DNA of 64,000 nucleotides from Malaya genurostris (lineage: Eukaryota > Arthropoda > Insecta > Diptera > Culicidae). The position numbers and the translations under genes were made by a program. The DNA lies in the NCBI RefSeq assembly GCF_030247185.1, contig NC_080571.1, positions 41,028,002-41,092,001 of the forward strand, read 5' to 3'. This document shows, piece by piece, positions 54,766-64,000 of this stretch; the first letter of the stretch is position 1, and each line of letters begins with the position of its first letter. Below the pieces are notes generated by a model, which saw only the letters and a program-made list of their open reading frames with translations, was not told where the DNA came from and searched no databases.

Positions 54766-55363
54766 TTGGTTAAAACAACGATGAATAGAGGTGATGTGCT
54801 ACGTCAGAGTATCTGTTCAATTCAATTGTTTGGAAGGTGTGGTTCAAAGAGCGAGGATCGACACGAGTGGCACGATCTTCCGAAACTTTTTTGCTTCGCT
54901 AACGATATTTATATTGTGACACGTAACCTTGAGAAGATGACGGAAACATACATCGAACTGAAAGCTGAAGCTAGGCGTATCGGACTGGCCATAAATGCGT
55001 CAAAAACAAAATACATGAGAGGAAGAGATTCTAGAGAAGAAACACTACGTATTTCGGCAGGAAATCGTGCGTACTTTGGACTCAGAAAAACCCTTCGATC
55101 GAGAAAAGTACACCACCGCACGAAATTGAGACGGCGTATGAATTGCAACAGCTGCTAGGAGTACCACCCATCGTACGGACAGCTATCGGACGTCTACGAT
55201 GGGCTGGGCATGTCATAAGGATGTCGGTGGATCGATCAAGTGGAGGGTGATCTAGGAAGCATCGGTGCCTTGAATGGCTGGCGACGAGCCGACATGAACC
55301 GAGTTATGTGGAGACGTATTCTTGATATAGCAAAAGACACCCCAGGACTATAGCTGTTAGGTA
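54766..55363 (+). pseudogene. Non-LTR reverse transcriptase remnant, a third LINE family
   Basis: LPKLFCFANDIYIVTRNLEK carries the RT motif C with the first Asp changed to Asn (FADD to FAND), followed by AEARRIGLAINASKTKYM and, in shifted frames, VPPIVRTAIGRLRWAGHVIR, WIDQVEGDL and WRRADMNRVMWRRILDIAKD ending in a stop at about 55,353. This module order (FADD, thumb, GHV-RM, C-terminal W-rich) is typical of a LINE family distinct from the Jockey-type and I-type copies here. Frameshifts near 55,130-55,250. Confidence 0.75.
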
Positions 55364-55394
55364 AGGTAGGTGAGTACATCACTTTTTGGAAATA

Positions 55395-55515
55395 TTTTAT
55401 TGGTTATAAAAAAACCGATTTGTACTGACAATAAGAATTCTTCTATTTCGGGACTTGAACATACGACAACTGGCTGCAAGACCAGTGCCCTATGGTTTAA
55501 ACCGCCAACCCGGGC
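55395..55515 (-). mobile_element. tRNA-like SINE, family 3
   Basis: Minus strand: GCCCGGGTTGGCGGTTTAAA, CACTGGTCTTGCAGCCAGTT, GTCGTATGTTCAAGTCCCG (B-box-like GTTCAAGTCC, rc of 55,451-55,460), then AGAATTCTTATTGTCAGTAC. A tRNA-like cloverleaf half is visible, with GGTCTTGCAGCC as the anticodon arm. It fits a SINE type seen in mosquitoes; ends and duplication unclear. Confidence 0.7.
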
Positions 55516-55915
55516 AAGCTGTATTTCTGAATTCTGAAACTCAGGAAAACATTTATGGCACTGTATTTATGAGAAAAAATTTGGTTCAGAAAACTGAGAT
55601 TATCTAACAATTAGATCCAGATTCCAGATCTAACATTCATATCTTAAATTTTGTTTCAAGAATTCCGATGTTTAAATACTAACTCAGAGCTCTCCGAAAT
55701 CCGAGCATAAATCAAGGAACTAAACTTTGTTTAAAACCAGTTCCAAAAATTTCATTTCAGAATTCAGAATTAGGATTCACTTCCACAGTCTTAATTTTCA
55801 ATTTTGAACCTGTAATTTAGAACTAAATTCTAAAACTGAGTTCTGAAATTAAATACTAAACCTGAAATCAAGTTCAGAATTCAGGCGAGAAAATCAATTA
55901 TAAGAACATTTTTCT

Positions 55916-56290
55916 TATTAATTGAATGGCTAAATTGACCGTCTTAAACAAGCACCAATGTGTCTCCCTCATAATAGTCAATTAAAAACACACATACTTA
56001 GTGTCTGCACTACTAGCGAACAAAACTTGTTGTAAGCCCACTGCGCTCATCACAAAGTATATTCCGTATTTCTATGTGTCGGTTTTGCACGATACCCTTT
56101 GTGCTATGATCTGTTCAATTTAGCGCGCCTTAGTTGGGCACTGAATTTTACCTTCATGGTCGTCCATACCAAACATTTAAAAAAAACTTTAATTTTGAGT
56201 TAGTTTCTTACTACTTAAAATTTTATCATGAATTACTGAACATATGTTTTCGAAGGTATGGAGTTTCCAATGTTACTGCGAAAAATAAAG
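55916..56290 (-). repeat. Dispersed repeat family H, copy 3
   Basis: ACTAAATTGACCGT-like edge at 55,925, then GTAAGCCCACTGCGCTCAT, CGGTTTTGCACGATACC and TACCAAACATTT, matching copy 2 (22,290-22,110) and copy 1 (near 8,395-8,490). The promoter-like segment is deleted in this copy. Confidence 0.6.
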
Positions 56291-56309
56291 GGTGATTTTT
56301 AAGAAATAT

Positions 56310-57285
56310 AGGTTTTTTTAATCCACCTAGTGGTGTAATGATGTTTTTTCTCATATTATTTATATTTTCAAAAACATCACTACAAGATTCTGTCAAGTTT
56401 CCTTTTTTCAAACTTGAATAAAATCAAAAACTTTCTTCGATATACACTACCATCACCTTTTTCATTTGGAAACAGTTAAGTCAACTTAATAAAGATTTAA
56501 ATGTGGCAACCCTGAACGTTATACGAAACTGAACAAAGCACGCTGTGTGCTAGGCGGGTGCGTTTTCTTCTTCTTCCGTACCAGCACGTAACGATGCGTA
56601 CCGATTTTGCATAATTTTGTATGACAGTTTTACAGTTTTGATACTCATTGCCCTATAATTTCGGAACCGTAAGTCGGATCTGGATGAAATTTCACAGTAT
56701 CTTTTAGGACAATGAGAGCTTTAATTTGAATCATGTTTTCGGTCTAACTGTTGCTATGAAAATCGGTTTAACCGTTGCTAAGAAATCGAAGTGAGTTCCG
56801 TTATTGGAGCTTTTCTTCACTATTACCGGTGCGTTCGGAAGCGGAAAACGGGCACTATTAGTTCCAAAGTAGATTTTTATATACACTAAATAACAAGGTT
56901 TGTCATCTAGATGAATTTACAAGTAAATTTTATAAAAAGGTGCACCTCGTTTCGCCATCGCTTGTGAAAAAATCCTCATGAAATTGATATTTTGTACTAA
57001 TCCCACTGTAACACCGGAATCAGAAAACTGGATCTGGATGAACTTTTCGAGGACTTTTTGAAGAATCTCAAGACTTTTCATTGACATCTTAGTTTGTAAA
57101 AATCGGCTGAAAAATTTTCGAGCAAACTGAATGCGCATTTTCTCGTAGATTTACTACACATATTGCCTTGTAATTCCGAAACCGGGAGTCGGATACAGAT
57201 AAAATTCAATAGCGATCTATGGGACTATAAGACCTTTTCTCTGAGAAGTCGGTGCAGTCATCTCTGAGAAAATCTAGGTCGAATG
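56310..57285 (+). repeat. Dispersed repeat family P, long copy
   Basis: Begins AATCCACCTAGTGGTGTAAT and matches the minus-strand copy 36,345-35,830, then continues with further CCGGAATC / GTCGGATAC modules. Strings shared: TTCCGTACCAGCACGTA, CCCTATAATTTCGGAACCG. No protein recognised. Confidence 0.7.
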
Positions 57286-57480
57286 GTACATGATATTACA
57301 CGGTAGCGCTCGCCATCAATCGTCGCCTTTGAAGAAGTACGGCCCGATGATGCCACCGGCCCATAATCCACACCAAACAGTGACTTTTTTAGGATGCATT
57401 AGTAGCTCTTGCAATGCTTCTGGCAAATCTTCACTCCAGATGCGGCAATTTTGTTTGTTGTCGTATCCGCATCATTGCTC
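57285..57480 (-). pseudogene. Tc1/mariner-type transposase fragment, fourth lineage
   Basis: Minus-strand translation gives YDNKQNCRIWSEDLPEALQE and LLMHPKKVTVWCGLWAGGII followed by GPYFFKGDD. The KVTVWCGLWAGGIIGPYFF string marks a transposase lineage widespread in insects. About 60 residues remain, lying at the right edge of the P repeat. Confidence 0.75.
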
Positions 57481-59820
57481 TTTTCAATGGTCCAGACATT
57501 TCCGATTGAGTTTGCACCGGAAGATTGGAATACCATTTCGCTCCTTCCAAGCGAGACAGAGGTAGCTTCGATGTTTCGAGTCCAATTGAAGGACTTTATG
57601 TTTTCAGGATTTTTTATGTTATCAGGTTTTAGATTACGTTTGTAAATTTCGAGCAGTTCTGCTCAAATTAACCAAATTTTCACCCCCAAAAGTACCTTCC
57701 ATTATTCAACTTTAACGCAAAACGAAATCGATATTGTTTCTCAACCAGACACGCTTCACTTGAATTCACGCCATAAAGTTGGATAGTGATAAGACTTCCG
57801 ATCTTTTAAGGGATTGATTGAATTAGGAAAATAACGTTGAAAAAAACTAGTATTACTTCATTATCGACTCCACCATGGTTCTCTACACTTATAAACAATT
57901 TGTATTACAATTGTTTGCGTGGTCGTGCCGAAAAATGACACCAGCTCAACACCCCTCGGAAAACAATTAATATGTAATCGGTAAATCTTGTGCAACTGTA
58001 CAGACGCAAACCTACAGCTACATTAATTTGTAACTGTTGCCACATCAAGCATTGCATTAATTTTCACGATCACACCACACTGAATGCCAAGGTCATTGCA
58101 AGAGTTTCGGAGGCAGAAAGCGGCACAAACCATTCGCACCTGCTCGGCAAACCGGAAAGGAAAGGTCAACATCCATCAGCAAATCAGTCAGCGCACAGTC
58201 GGTGTGGGTTAAGAGTGATTGAAACCTGTCGTCCGGAGATACGGAACTTGGGTTGCAGTTAGGATCCTTCCTCGACCGGAAATCTCATCTGAAATTTTAA
58301 TAGGATTTTCAGACTGACAAGTTTCCATACAAACACCCAGAAAGCTGATCCATAAAACATTGAGGTGATTGCTAAAATTTTGGCAGTCGCATAAATTGGC
58401 ACAATTTTTTTGGCTTATCGAAAATAGTGAGTATTTTTTTTTGCCAGCTAAAAACTATTGTTACAACATATTTGGTTTCATAAAAATTGTAAAACACAAC
58501 CCGCTACAATGACCTCAGTAGGCCGGTTCAGGAAGAAACGAAAAGTTTGTAGGATTCAGAAGAAAAAAACTCTTGCATGGGTAAAGTGTTGAAAACCGTG
58601 TCGGATTAACCACGGTCTAGTCGGTGCGAGTCATGCAGGGCTCAGCAACGTTGACTTGTCAACCTTTGGACCATCCACACATGAGTGCATTTCGACTCGA
58701 CCACCACCAGTCGACAGTAGTCACCAGGGCGAACTTAGAAACAGGACCACGATTTTATGTTGTAAAGCTGTAAGCAGTTTTTTCGGTCAAGCGCAAGACG
58801 TTGTCAAATTGCGCAACCGTAACGGTGTTTACGCGTAAGGACGGTGTTGATGAATCGAAAGCATAATTCAGTTATCAAAAGTCAACAACACATAAAATTA
58901 TGACACAGACTTTTCGCTTGTTCAGAGTTGTTCGGTTACTTGTATTTAGTTTTAGCTACTCAACGAACAATACCAGAAAAGTGAGGTTTATCTAAAACGA
59001 AAAAAAATGCTAAACTTTAAATGATCATAACCATTTCAACAACGAATCAGTCGAACCAATTTAGGACGACTTCAGAATTCTCAAACAGCTGGAACACCCA
59101 AATTTAGTATTCCATGCCAATCGCCGCGCAAAGTGAGCAGAATTAATTTCAAAAGTCAGTGTTAAACAACCTGTTCGGGTACATGCAAATTTTGACAGCG
59201 AATCGCAAAATATCCCACTCAAGGTCAAGCACCGCGCCGAGATCCCGGACGGAGGAATGCGCAATCGGTTTTTTTTTTTTATCGAGCAATCAAAGTCGAT
59301 TAGTATGCAGGGATTGTTTCTGGCAAATCGGCAAATCGCTGTCGGCGGAGAGGTTCCAGCAATCACATAACTTAGCAATTTTTCTGATGCAACGATCCGG
59401 ACGGATTCCGAATGGCAAAGACGACGATGGGTTAGGTTTTCCGTTTCGAAATGGTCCGGCAAAATGATTTCCAATGGCATAAGAACGGCAGTGTTAGTTT
59501 TGAGTGGACTGACATAACGAATTGGAATGGTCGTTTTTATTTATGCAAAAACGAAACAAATAAGATAGAATTTATACTTAGTTTATTTGTGAGGTTCAAA
59601 TTCCTTTTCCGAAGCAGAACGAAAAGGAATCGTGAATTGAAGGATCCAGGATAGTCGTTCTTCAACTTTCCTGCACTCTTTGTTTGCCTTTTGCAAAGTC
59701 TCTACTGAATATCAGTTCGAATGTTCTGTCTTTAAAAAAAAAACAGTGACAATGAATCAATGGATGAAAACACGATTAGTGAACAAATGAACCCTCATAG
59801 TTTGCAGGGGAGCAATGGGA
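57481..59820. other. Unassigned region, GC-richer at 57,900-59,600
   Basis: No repeat family or protein domain identified. Open frames of 60-140 codons on both strands lack recognisable motifs. Possibly host regulatory or untranslated sequence. Confidence 0.3.
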
Positions 59821-59823
59821 ATG

Positions 59824-59849
59824 GCTCTCTCTCTCTCTCTCTCTCTCTG
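59824..59849. repeat. CT dinucleotide microsatellite
   Basis: About 13 uninterrupted CT units. Confidence 0.95.
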
Positions 59850-59945
59850 AGGAAAAAATAACTACTATGTTTGACTCACAATGTAGTAGATGAACCAGTT
59901 CTGTTTAAATACTAGTCAGATAAAATAATAACAACCTCTTCTTAA

Positions 59946-59985
59946 TTCACCTAGTGGTGTCAAATTGCCTTTCTATAGTCATTCA
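59946..59985 (+). repeat. Dispersed repeat family P, left-end fragment
   Basis: CACCTAGTGGTGTCAAATTG followed by CCTTTCTATAG, the start of the family; no body follows. Confidence 0.5.
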
Positions 59986-60389
59986 ATCAATCGACATAAA
60001 ACAATTGGGTAATTTACAAAAAAAAAACTTGAACGCCTATGAAATAACATCGTCATCTCATACTTCATCAACGCGTGAAATATTTTGTAGACTGAAGATT
60101 GATGTCGGTTCATTGTGTGAAATCAATTTTTGGTGATACTACAAGCTTTTAGATGCGCAAAACAATTGTATGCGATCGCAATGAAAATCCGGATCTGTCA
60201 GTATTATAACTTTCAAAAAGCTTGGTTTTCGTGCAAACTCTGTGTCCAAAATGTACCTTAATCATCCAATACACAGCCGGGAACAATGAGAGAGAAACAA
60301 AAACGGATCTCATGAATCGCCAGAAGGATGCGAAAGTGAAGTAAATATTGCAGAAAAAGCAATGTTTTTCCGTACGTACTGTGACTAAC

Positions 60390-61012
60390 AAAATAAAAAT
60401 GTCTTCGTGCAAACTTTCGTGTAAACTTTCGTGCATACTTAAAAGCACTTTGAAGTCGTTCAAGGTGAAAACTGTACCGAACCGTAATGATAAAGAGAAT
60501 GTGATGGCTAAAAGCAGGGCTCGTAAGTTGTATTGCGAATATTTGATGAAGTTTTTATGCACAATAATGGACAATGCTGGAAAACTTTAAGCAGCTTTCC
60601 GGAATGTCTTTTATACTACCAAGCAAACGGCGCAGCAGAGCATTTCAGTACGAGGAAAAAGACCAAGTTTCCCAGAAAAATATTTGGTTTGGCAGGCAAT
60701 GTGAAGCTATGGTCGAGCAAGGGAAAACTTCATCACTACCGGAACGGCAAACAAGAAAATAAACAGAGAAGAACACCTAAAGAAGTGATTGTTACCATTC
60801 CTACGCAGTCATGACGTTCCGTTGCTGTCCATGCTATACCGAAAGAGGCGAATCCACCTAACTGCTTGGAGTTGCGACCTATCGAGCGGTATTGGGCTAT
60901 CGTGAAGAGAAAACTCTCTCAATACAAACAAGCTAAAACTGTGGAAAAACTTCAAAAATCTTGGGCAGAAGCAGCTAAATCAGTGACCGAGAAGGATAGC
61001 ACACAGTAAACT
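60390..61012 (+). pseudogene. DD37E-related Tc1/mariner transposase remnant
   Basis: Frames read KSRARKLYCEYLMKFLCTIM followed by DNAGKL (decayed first Asp box), QLSGMSFILPSKR, then NPPNCLELRPIERYWAIVKR with the Glu, and KLQKSWAEAAKSVTEKDSTQ to a stop near 61,008. The second Asp box is lost. A 12-bp unit (ACTTTCGTGCAA) is repeated three times near 60,405-60,440. No TIRs were found. Confidence 0.75.
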
Positions 61013-61046
61013 CAAAAGTTCGTAGTTTCTTCATGCAGCCTAATTA

Positions 61047-62288
61047 AAGACTGTCCCAGAAAGTATGGACGCACTTTGATTTCGCTGTAAATAATTCACA
61101 ATATTATTCTCAACATTTGCTACTTAGCCATTGTAGACTAGCTGGCGCACCTTCTTTCGAACGTTCCTCATTAAATTCCGTACAGACTTCTTGGCGACAA
61201 GTTTTGACACTTTTTTCCAATCTTTTTCGAACTGTTGAATGGTTTCGGCTGCCGAGACAAGTTTCCTAAGATCTGCCTTCGTTAATGCCCAAAATTACTC
61301 AATTGGTCGAAGTTGTGGGCAATTTGGTGGATTCATGTCTTTCGGGACGAAAGTGACATTTTTGGTAGTTTACCATTCTATCGTTGATTTCGAGTAGTGG
61401 CAAGAAGCAAGATCTGCCAGAAGACAACAGGATCCTTGTGGCTTCGAATCATGGGTAGAAGTCGTTTTTGTAAACATTCCTTGATGTATATTTCGCTGTT
61501 CATTGAAGCAGTGATGATGAAGGATTTCGAAATCTTACCGCAGCTACAAATTGCTTGCCAGACCATAGCTTTCTTACCAAATTTTTCGACTTCAATCGAT
61601 GTCTCGGACTGGTTTAACACTTGCCCTTCTCGCACCGTATAATATTGTGGTCCCGGCAAGGATTTGTAATGGAGTTTCACGTAGGTTTCGTCATCCATGA
61701 TTATGCAGTTCAAATTTCCAGCAAGAATCGTATTGTACAGCTTTCGAACCCTCGGCCTGATCGATGCTTCTTGTTTCGGACTACGTTTTGGTTGTTTCTG
61801 CTTCTTATAGGTTCGAAGATTCGAACGTTCTTTAGCACAAAGAATATTTGATTTCGAAGTGCCCACTTTTTGGCCACATCCCGAACTGAAACCTCCTTCT
61901 TTTGCTCGAACGCCTTTAGTATACGTTTATCCAACTGAGGGTTAGCAGGACCTTTTTTTCGACCCGTTTTCGGTTTATCCTCAAAGGTGTTATCCTCACC
62001 GATCTTCTTGATTGCATTTCGCACGGCTTTTTCACTTACTTCTTCCATTTTTGCTATTTTTCTCAGTGACAGTCCGCGTTCTGTGCACCATTTGTACACA
62101 ATTTTTCGACGTTGTTCTGCTGAAAGTCCACGCATTTCGAAACAAACTAATGAAAACGAATAAACAACTGCACGAGTGGTTGGAGAAGAGTGTAAACAAC
62201 AGGACGCAGTCATAAAAATTGACAGATTCTGAACGATTGCGAAATGGCAGCGGTTTTTGGTTGCGTCCATACTTTCTGGGACAGTCTT
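61047..62288 (-). mobile_element. DD37E Tc1/mariner element, complete ends
   Basis: 1,242 bp with TIRs starting AAGACTGTCCCAGAAAGTAT at 61,047 and inverted at 62,288 (about 27 bp), bordered by TA at 61,045-61,046 and 62,289-62,290. The 37-residue spacing between second Asp and Glu identifies the DD37E group described from mosquitoes (ITmD37E). Deletion derivatives are at 12,133-12,325 and 32,716-33,672. Confidence 0.93.
61124..62135 (-). pseudogene. DD37E transposase, two frameshifts and two stops
   Basis: Starts MRGLSAEQRRKIVYKWCTER at 62,135 (an in-frame ATG in the TIR at 62,270 is less likely). The helix-turn-helix region SLRKIAKMEEVSEKAVRNAI is followed by a basic linker KTGRKKGPANPQLDKRI and a second DNA-binding helix set. 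A one-base loss near 61,865 shifts the frame into SNILCAKERSNLRTYKKQKQ, then MDDETYVKLHYKSLPGPQYY (first Asp) and VEKFGKKAMVWQAICSCGKI. A second base loss at the FWPDL box (~61,417) precedes LASCHYSKSTIEW, stop, then NPPNCPQLRPIE (Glu), stop, FWAL and a C-terminus KKVRQLVYNG. About 337 codons before damage. Cut-and-paste enzyme acting in the nucleus; inactive here. Confidence 0.9.
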
Positions 62289-62303
62289 TAGAGCACATCA
62301 CCA

Positions 62304-62608
62304 ATTATCTTTACGTTCCGTCTGAGACTCATCAATGCATAACAGTCTATGTTGTATTGTTAGGCCACCATCAGTTTAACATGAACCGCTAGACAGATGT
62401 AAAGTTATTGTTACTTGCAGTAAACTTATAACTGGCATCAAAGTTCTAAGTCCTTCCTGAAGTGCCGAACGAAAACAAGTTTTAGCTAATACTGGTCGAT
62501 TTAGAGGGTTATTTAGGGATTAACCTTATTTGTTGCACTGCAGGTGGCATAGCAGTTCAACATAAACTGTTATGCAATGACGAGTCTAAGACGAAACGGA
62601 AAGATAAT
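62304..62608. mobile_element. Long-TIR MITE, second complete copy
   Basis: Arms 62,304-62,369 and 62,543-62,608 are inverted copies (several mismatches) carrying GCATAACAGT-TATGTTG and CGTCT-AGACTC; ~173 bp between. Same family as 15,556-15,791. It begins about 14 bp past the DD37E element. Confidence 0.75.
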
Positions 62609-63330
62609 GATTTTGTATACGCAAAATCTCTTAGAATTCCATGAAACGTCAAGATTTAGTGTCATATCGATTGTTTTTAAATTTGGTTTTTCGCGGTGAC
62701 ACTTTATTTCGACGTTTAATGCAAATTTAAGACATTTCTAACAAAGAAAACCTCGGAAATTTTCTTTTTTTTAGATGCTTAAACTTTTGAACTTTACGAT
62801 ATTAGAAATTTTTTTTGGCACCCTAGTGCACATACACCGTGTAAATTTTACGTTTCGTTTACGATTCATCACAGCTTTAGCAATTCATATTGAACTACTG
62901 GTGCACTTGGAAGTCCATCATGGACTGCTGAGCAGACGTAAAAGTTCACTCTCCTTCTTGAGTGCCACAATTTCAACTATTTCGCCGAAGTGCAGTGTCT
63001 GTTCTGACAATTCTGACCAAACAAGATTGCAACTTACTGGCTGCAGACGGTTAGTATATCAAAAATGTGTCTGCCACAATTCTTGTGACTTTCTGACTAG
63101 CCCTAACCAGAAAAATATAAAGAAAAGAACCGTGTTGTCATATAATTCTAGTGGATGTATTTTTTTTTGATTCCTATTCCCGTGCAGAACAGTATATTGC
63201 AGTATATATCTACTGGAGTAGAACGGGGTTTTCAACATTTTTGTCCTTTTTCTACAACTCAATATCAAACACCAATACGCATTGGAAGTGATAGAAAAAT
63301 GAAATAACATAATGGAGACTTACGAAAGCG
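62609..63330. other. Intergenic DNA, nothing recognised
   Basis: A 131-codon frame (62,775-63,170) has no recognisable domain and begins with a hydrophobic AT-rich stretch; probably chance. Confidence 0.3.
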
Positions 63331-63334
63331 TAAA

Positions 63335-63385
63335 GAACTATCCGGGGAACTGCTCTACCAATTGAGCCGTTCTGGCTATGTGGAG
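63335..63385 (-). repeat. tRNA-like SINE head fragment
   Basis: Minus strand: AACGGCTCAATTGGTAGAGC (about 63,352-63,371) is an excellent D-arm/A-box sequence. No B box follows and flanks resemble 11,595-11,645, so it is a SINE relic and not a tRNA gene. Confidence 0.45.
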
Positions 63386-63404
63386 AAACCACATCCTAAA
63401 TCTA

Positions 63405-64000
63405 CTCAATTGTACCAAAGTACCGAACATTATGAACATGAACTTAGTGAGGCACCTTTCGCCGATGATAATGCAAATAGGTGAATAATTTGTTGCTAAT
63501 TAGTTACAATACTTTCGAAGTTGTTGTTCAATTTTTTTGAGTAATTCGTTCACGTGGAGTTAACGAAACATCCCTACCAAATAAGTTTAAAATCAAATTG
63601 AAACCCAATAGATAGTTTATTGTTAATTAGTTACGGAAATTTTTAATAGAAACTACTAAAAAGTATTTAGAATATAAAAAAAAGTTGAGCAACAAATTCA
63701 AAAATACCGCAACTAATTAGCAACTAATAAGCAACAAACTATTAACTAGGCTTCGATTTGTTTTCAAGCTTATTCAGGAGGGGTGCTTCGTTAACTTCAC
63801 AATAACTTAGCGAAGTACTGAAAAAAGCAAATTATTCACTTCGATTTCGATTTGCTGTTAAACTTATTTGGGAGGGGTATTTCGTTAACTCTATATGAAC
63901 ATTACGAATTACTAAAAAAAATTGAAAAAACAATTGAGCAACAAATTCAAAATTACCGTAATTGATTAGTCACTAATTAGCAAGAAACTTTCCACTGGAT
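63405..64000. repeat. Tandem and inverted repeat cluster, runs off the window
   Basis: A ~160-bp module (TTTGTTGCTAATTAGTTAC, GTAATTCGT, AGTTAACGAAACA-CCCT, AAATAAGTTTAAAA) appears forward at about 63,481-63,650 and twice in reverse at about 63,680-63,840 and 63,840-64,000. A decayed relative is at 15,270-15,365. The arrangement suggests a foldback-type element whose right end is outside the window. Confidence 0.65.

Noticed and set aside
63335..63385. Functional tRNA gene from the perfect D arm
   Set aside because: No anticodon stem, T arm or B box follows, and the flank is shared with 11,595-11,645.

Overview
This window is eukaryotic, and its transposon content points to a mosquito (Culicidae) nuclear genome with a large, repeat-filled intergenic space. 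The evidence is: Tc1/mariner elements with the DD37E catalytic spacing known from mosquitoes; an I-clade LINE with ORF1, ORF2 and RNase H; several tRNA-derived SINEs; Jockey-type RT fragments; and many short TIR elements. No host protein-coding gene could be recognised, and nothing prokaryotic (operons, ribosome binding sites, CRISPR) is present. Most open frames are chance or belong to mobile elements.

Layout. 1-960: GC-richer, transposon-free stretch. 961-9,890: AT-rich DNA with a 224-bp retroposon (1,629-1,852), a TIR element (about 1,966-2,740), a Jockey RT remnant on the minus strand (4,539-5,233), a 1.2-kb retroposon with a perfect 25-bp target-site duplication (5,683-6,857) and a promoter-bearing repeat (7,545-8,500). 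9,890-13,150: mariner remnant, minisatellite arrays, an 80-bp-arm hairpin and a DD37E fragment. 15,270-19,006: dense cluster of terminal-inverted-repeat elements, a deleted mariner (15,824-16,727) and a 5'-truncated LINE tail (18,642-18,991).

The centre (23,155-31,204) is the most notable part. A long foldback element has been split by a full-length, apparently intact I-clade LINE (23,883-29,900, minus strand, 14-bp duplication). Its right arm carries a second insertion whose ends are inverted arrays of a short repeat (30,201-30,893). A 190-bp TA-flanked element filled with minisatellite lies just outside.

32,340-40,400: a Jockey RT fragment split by a deleted DD37E element, dispersed repeats and an ORF1-only retroposon (38,313-39,157). 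34,100-35,480 and 41,000-43,120 are GC-richer islands that may be host regulatory or untranslated sequence. 43,129-44,565: a SINE and a piggyBac-type TTAA element. 44,717-53,253: second copy of the 1.2-kb retroposon, a pile-up of four DNA-transposon copies, and a 5'-truncated LINE whose remaining reading frame is open (50,372-53,253). 53,254-64,000: dispersed repeats, two SINEs, RT and transposase remnants, a near-complete DD37E element (61,047-62,288), a long-TIR element and a tandem/inverted repeat cluster at the edge.

The elements relate mainly as nested insertions, which can be dated relative to one another. Two of the three LINE insertions occupy the same target site in two copies of one dispersed repeat.
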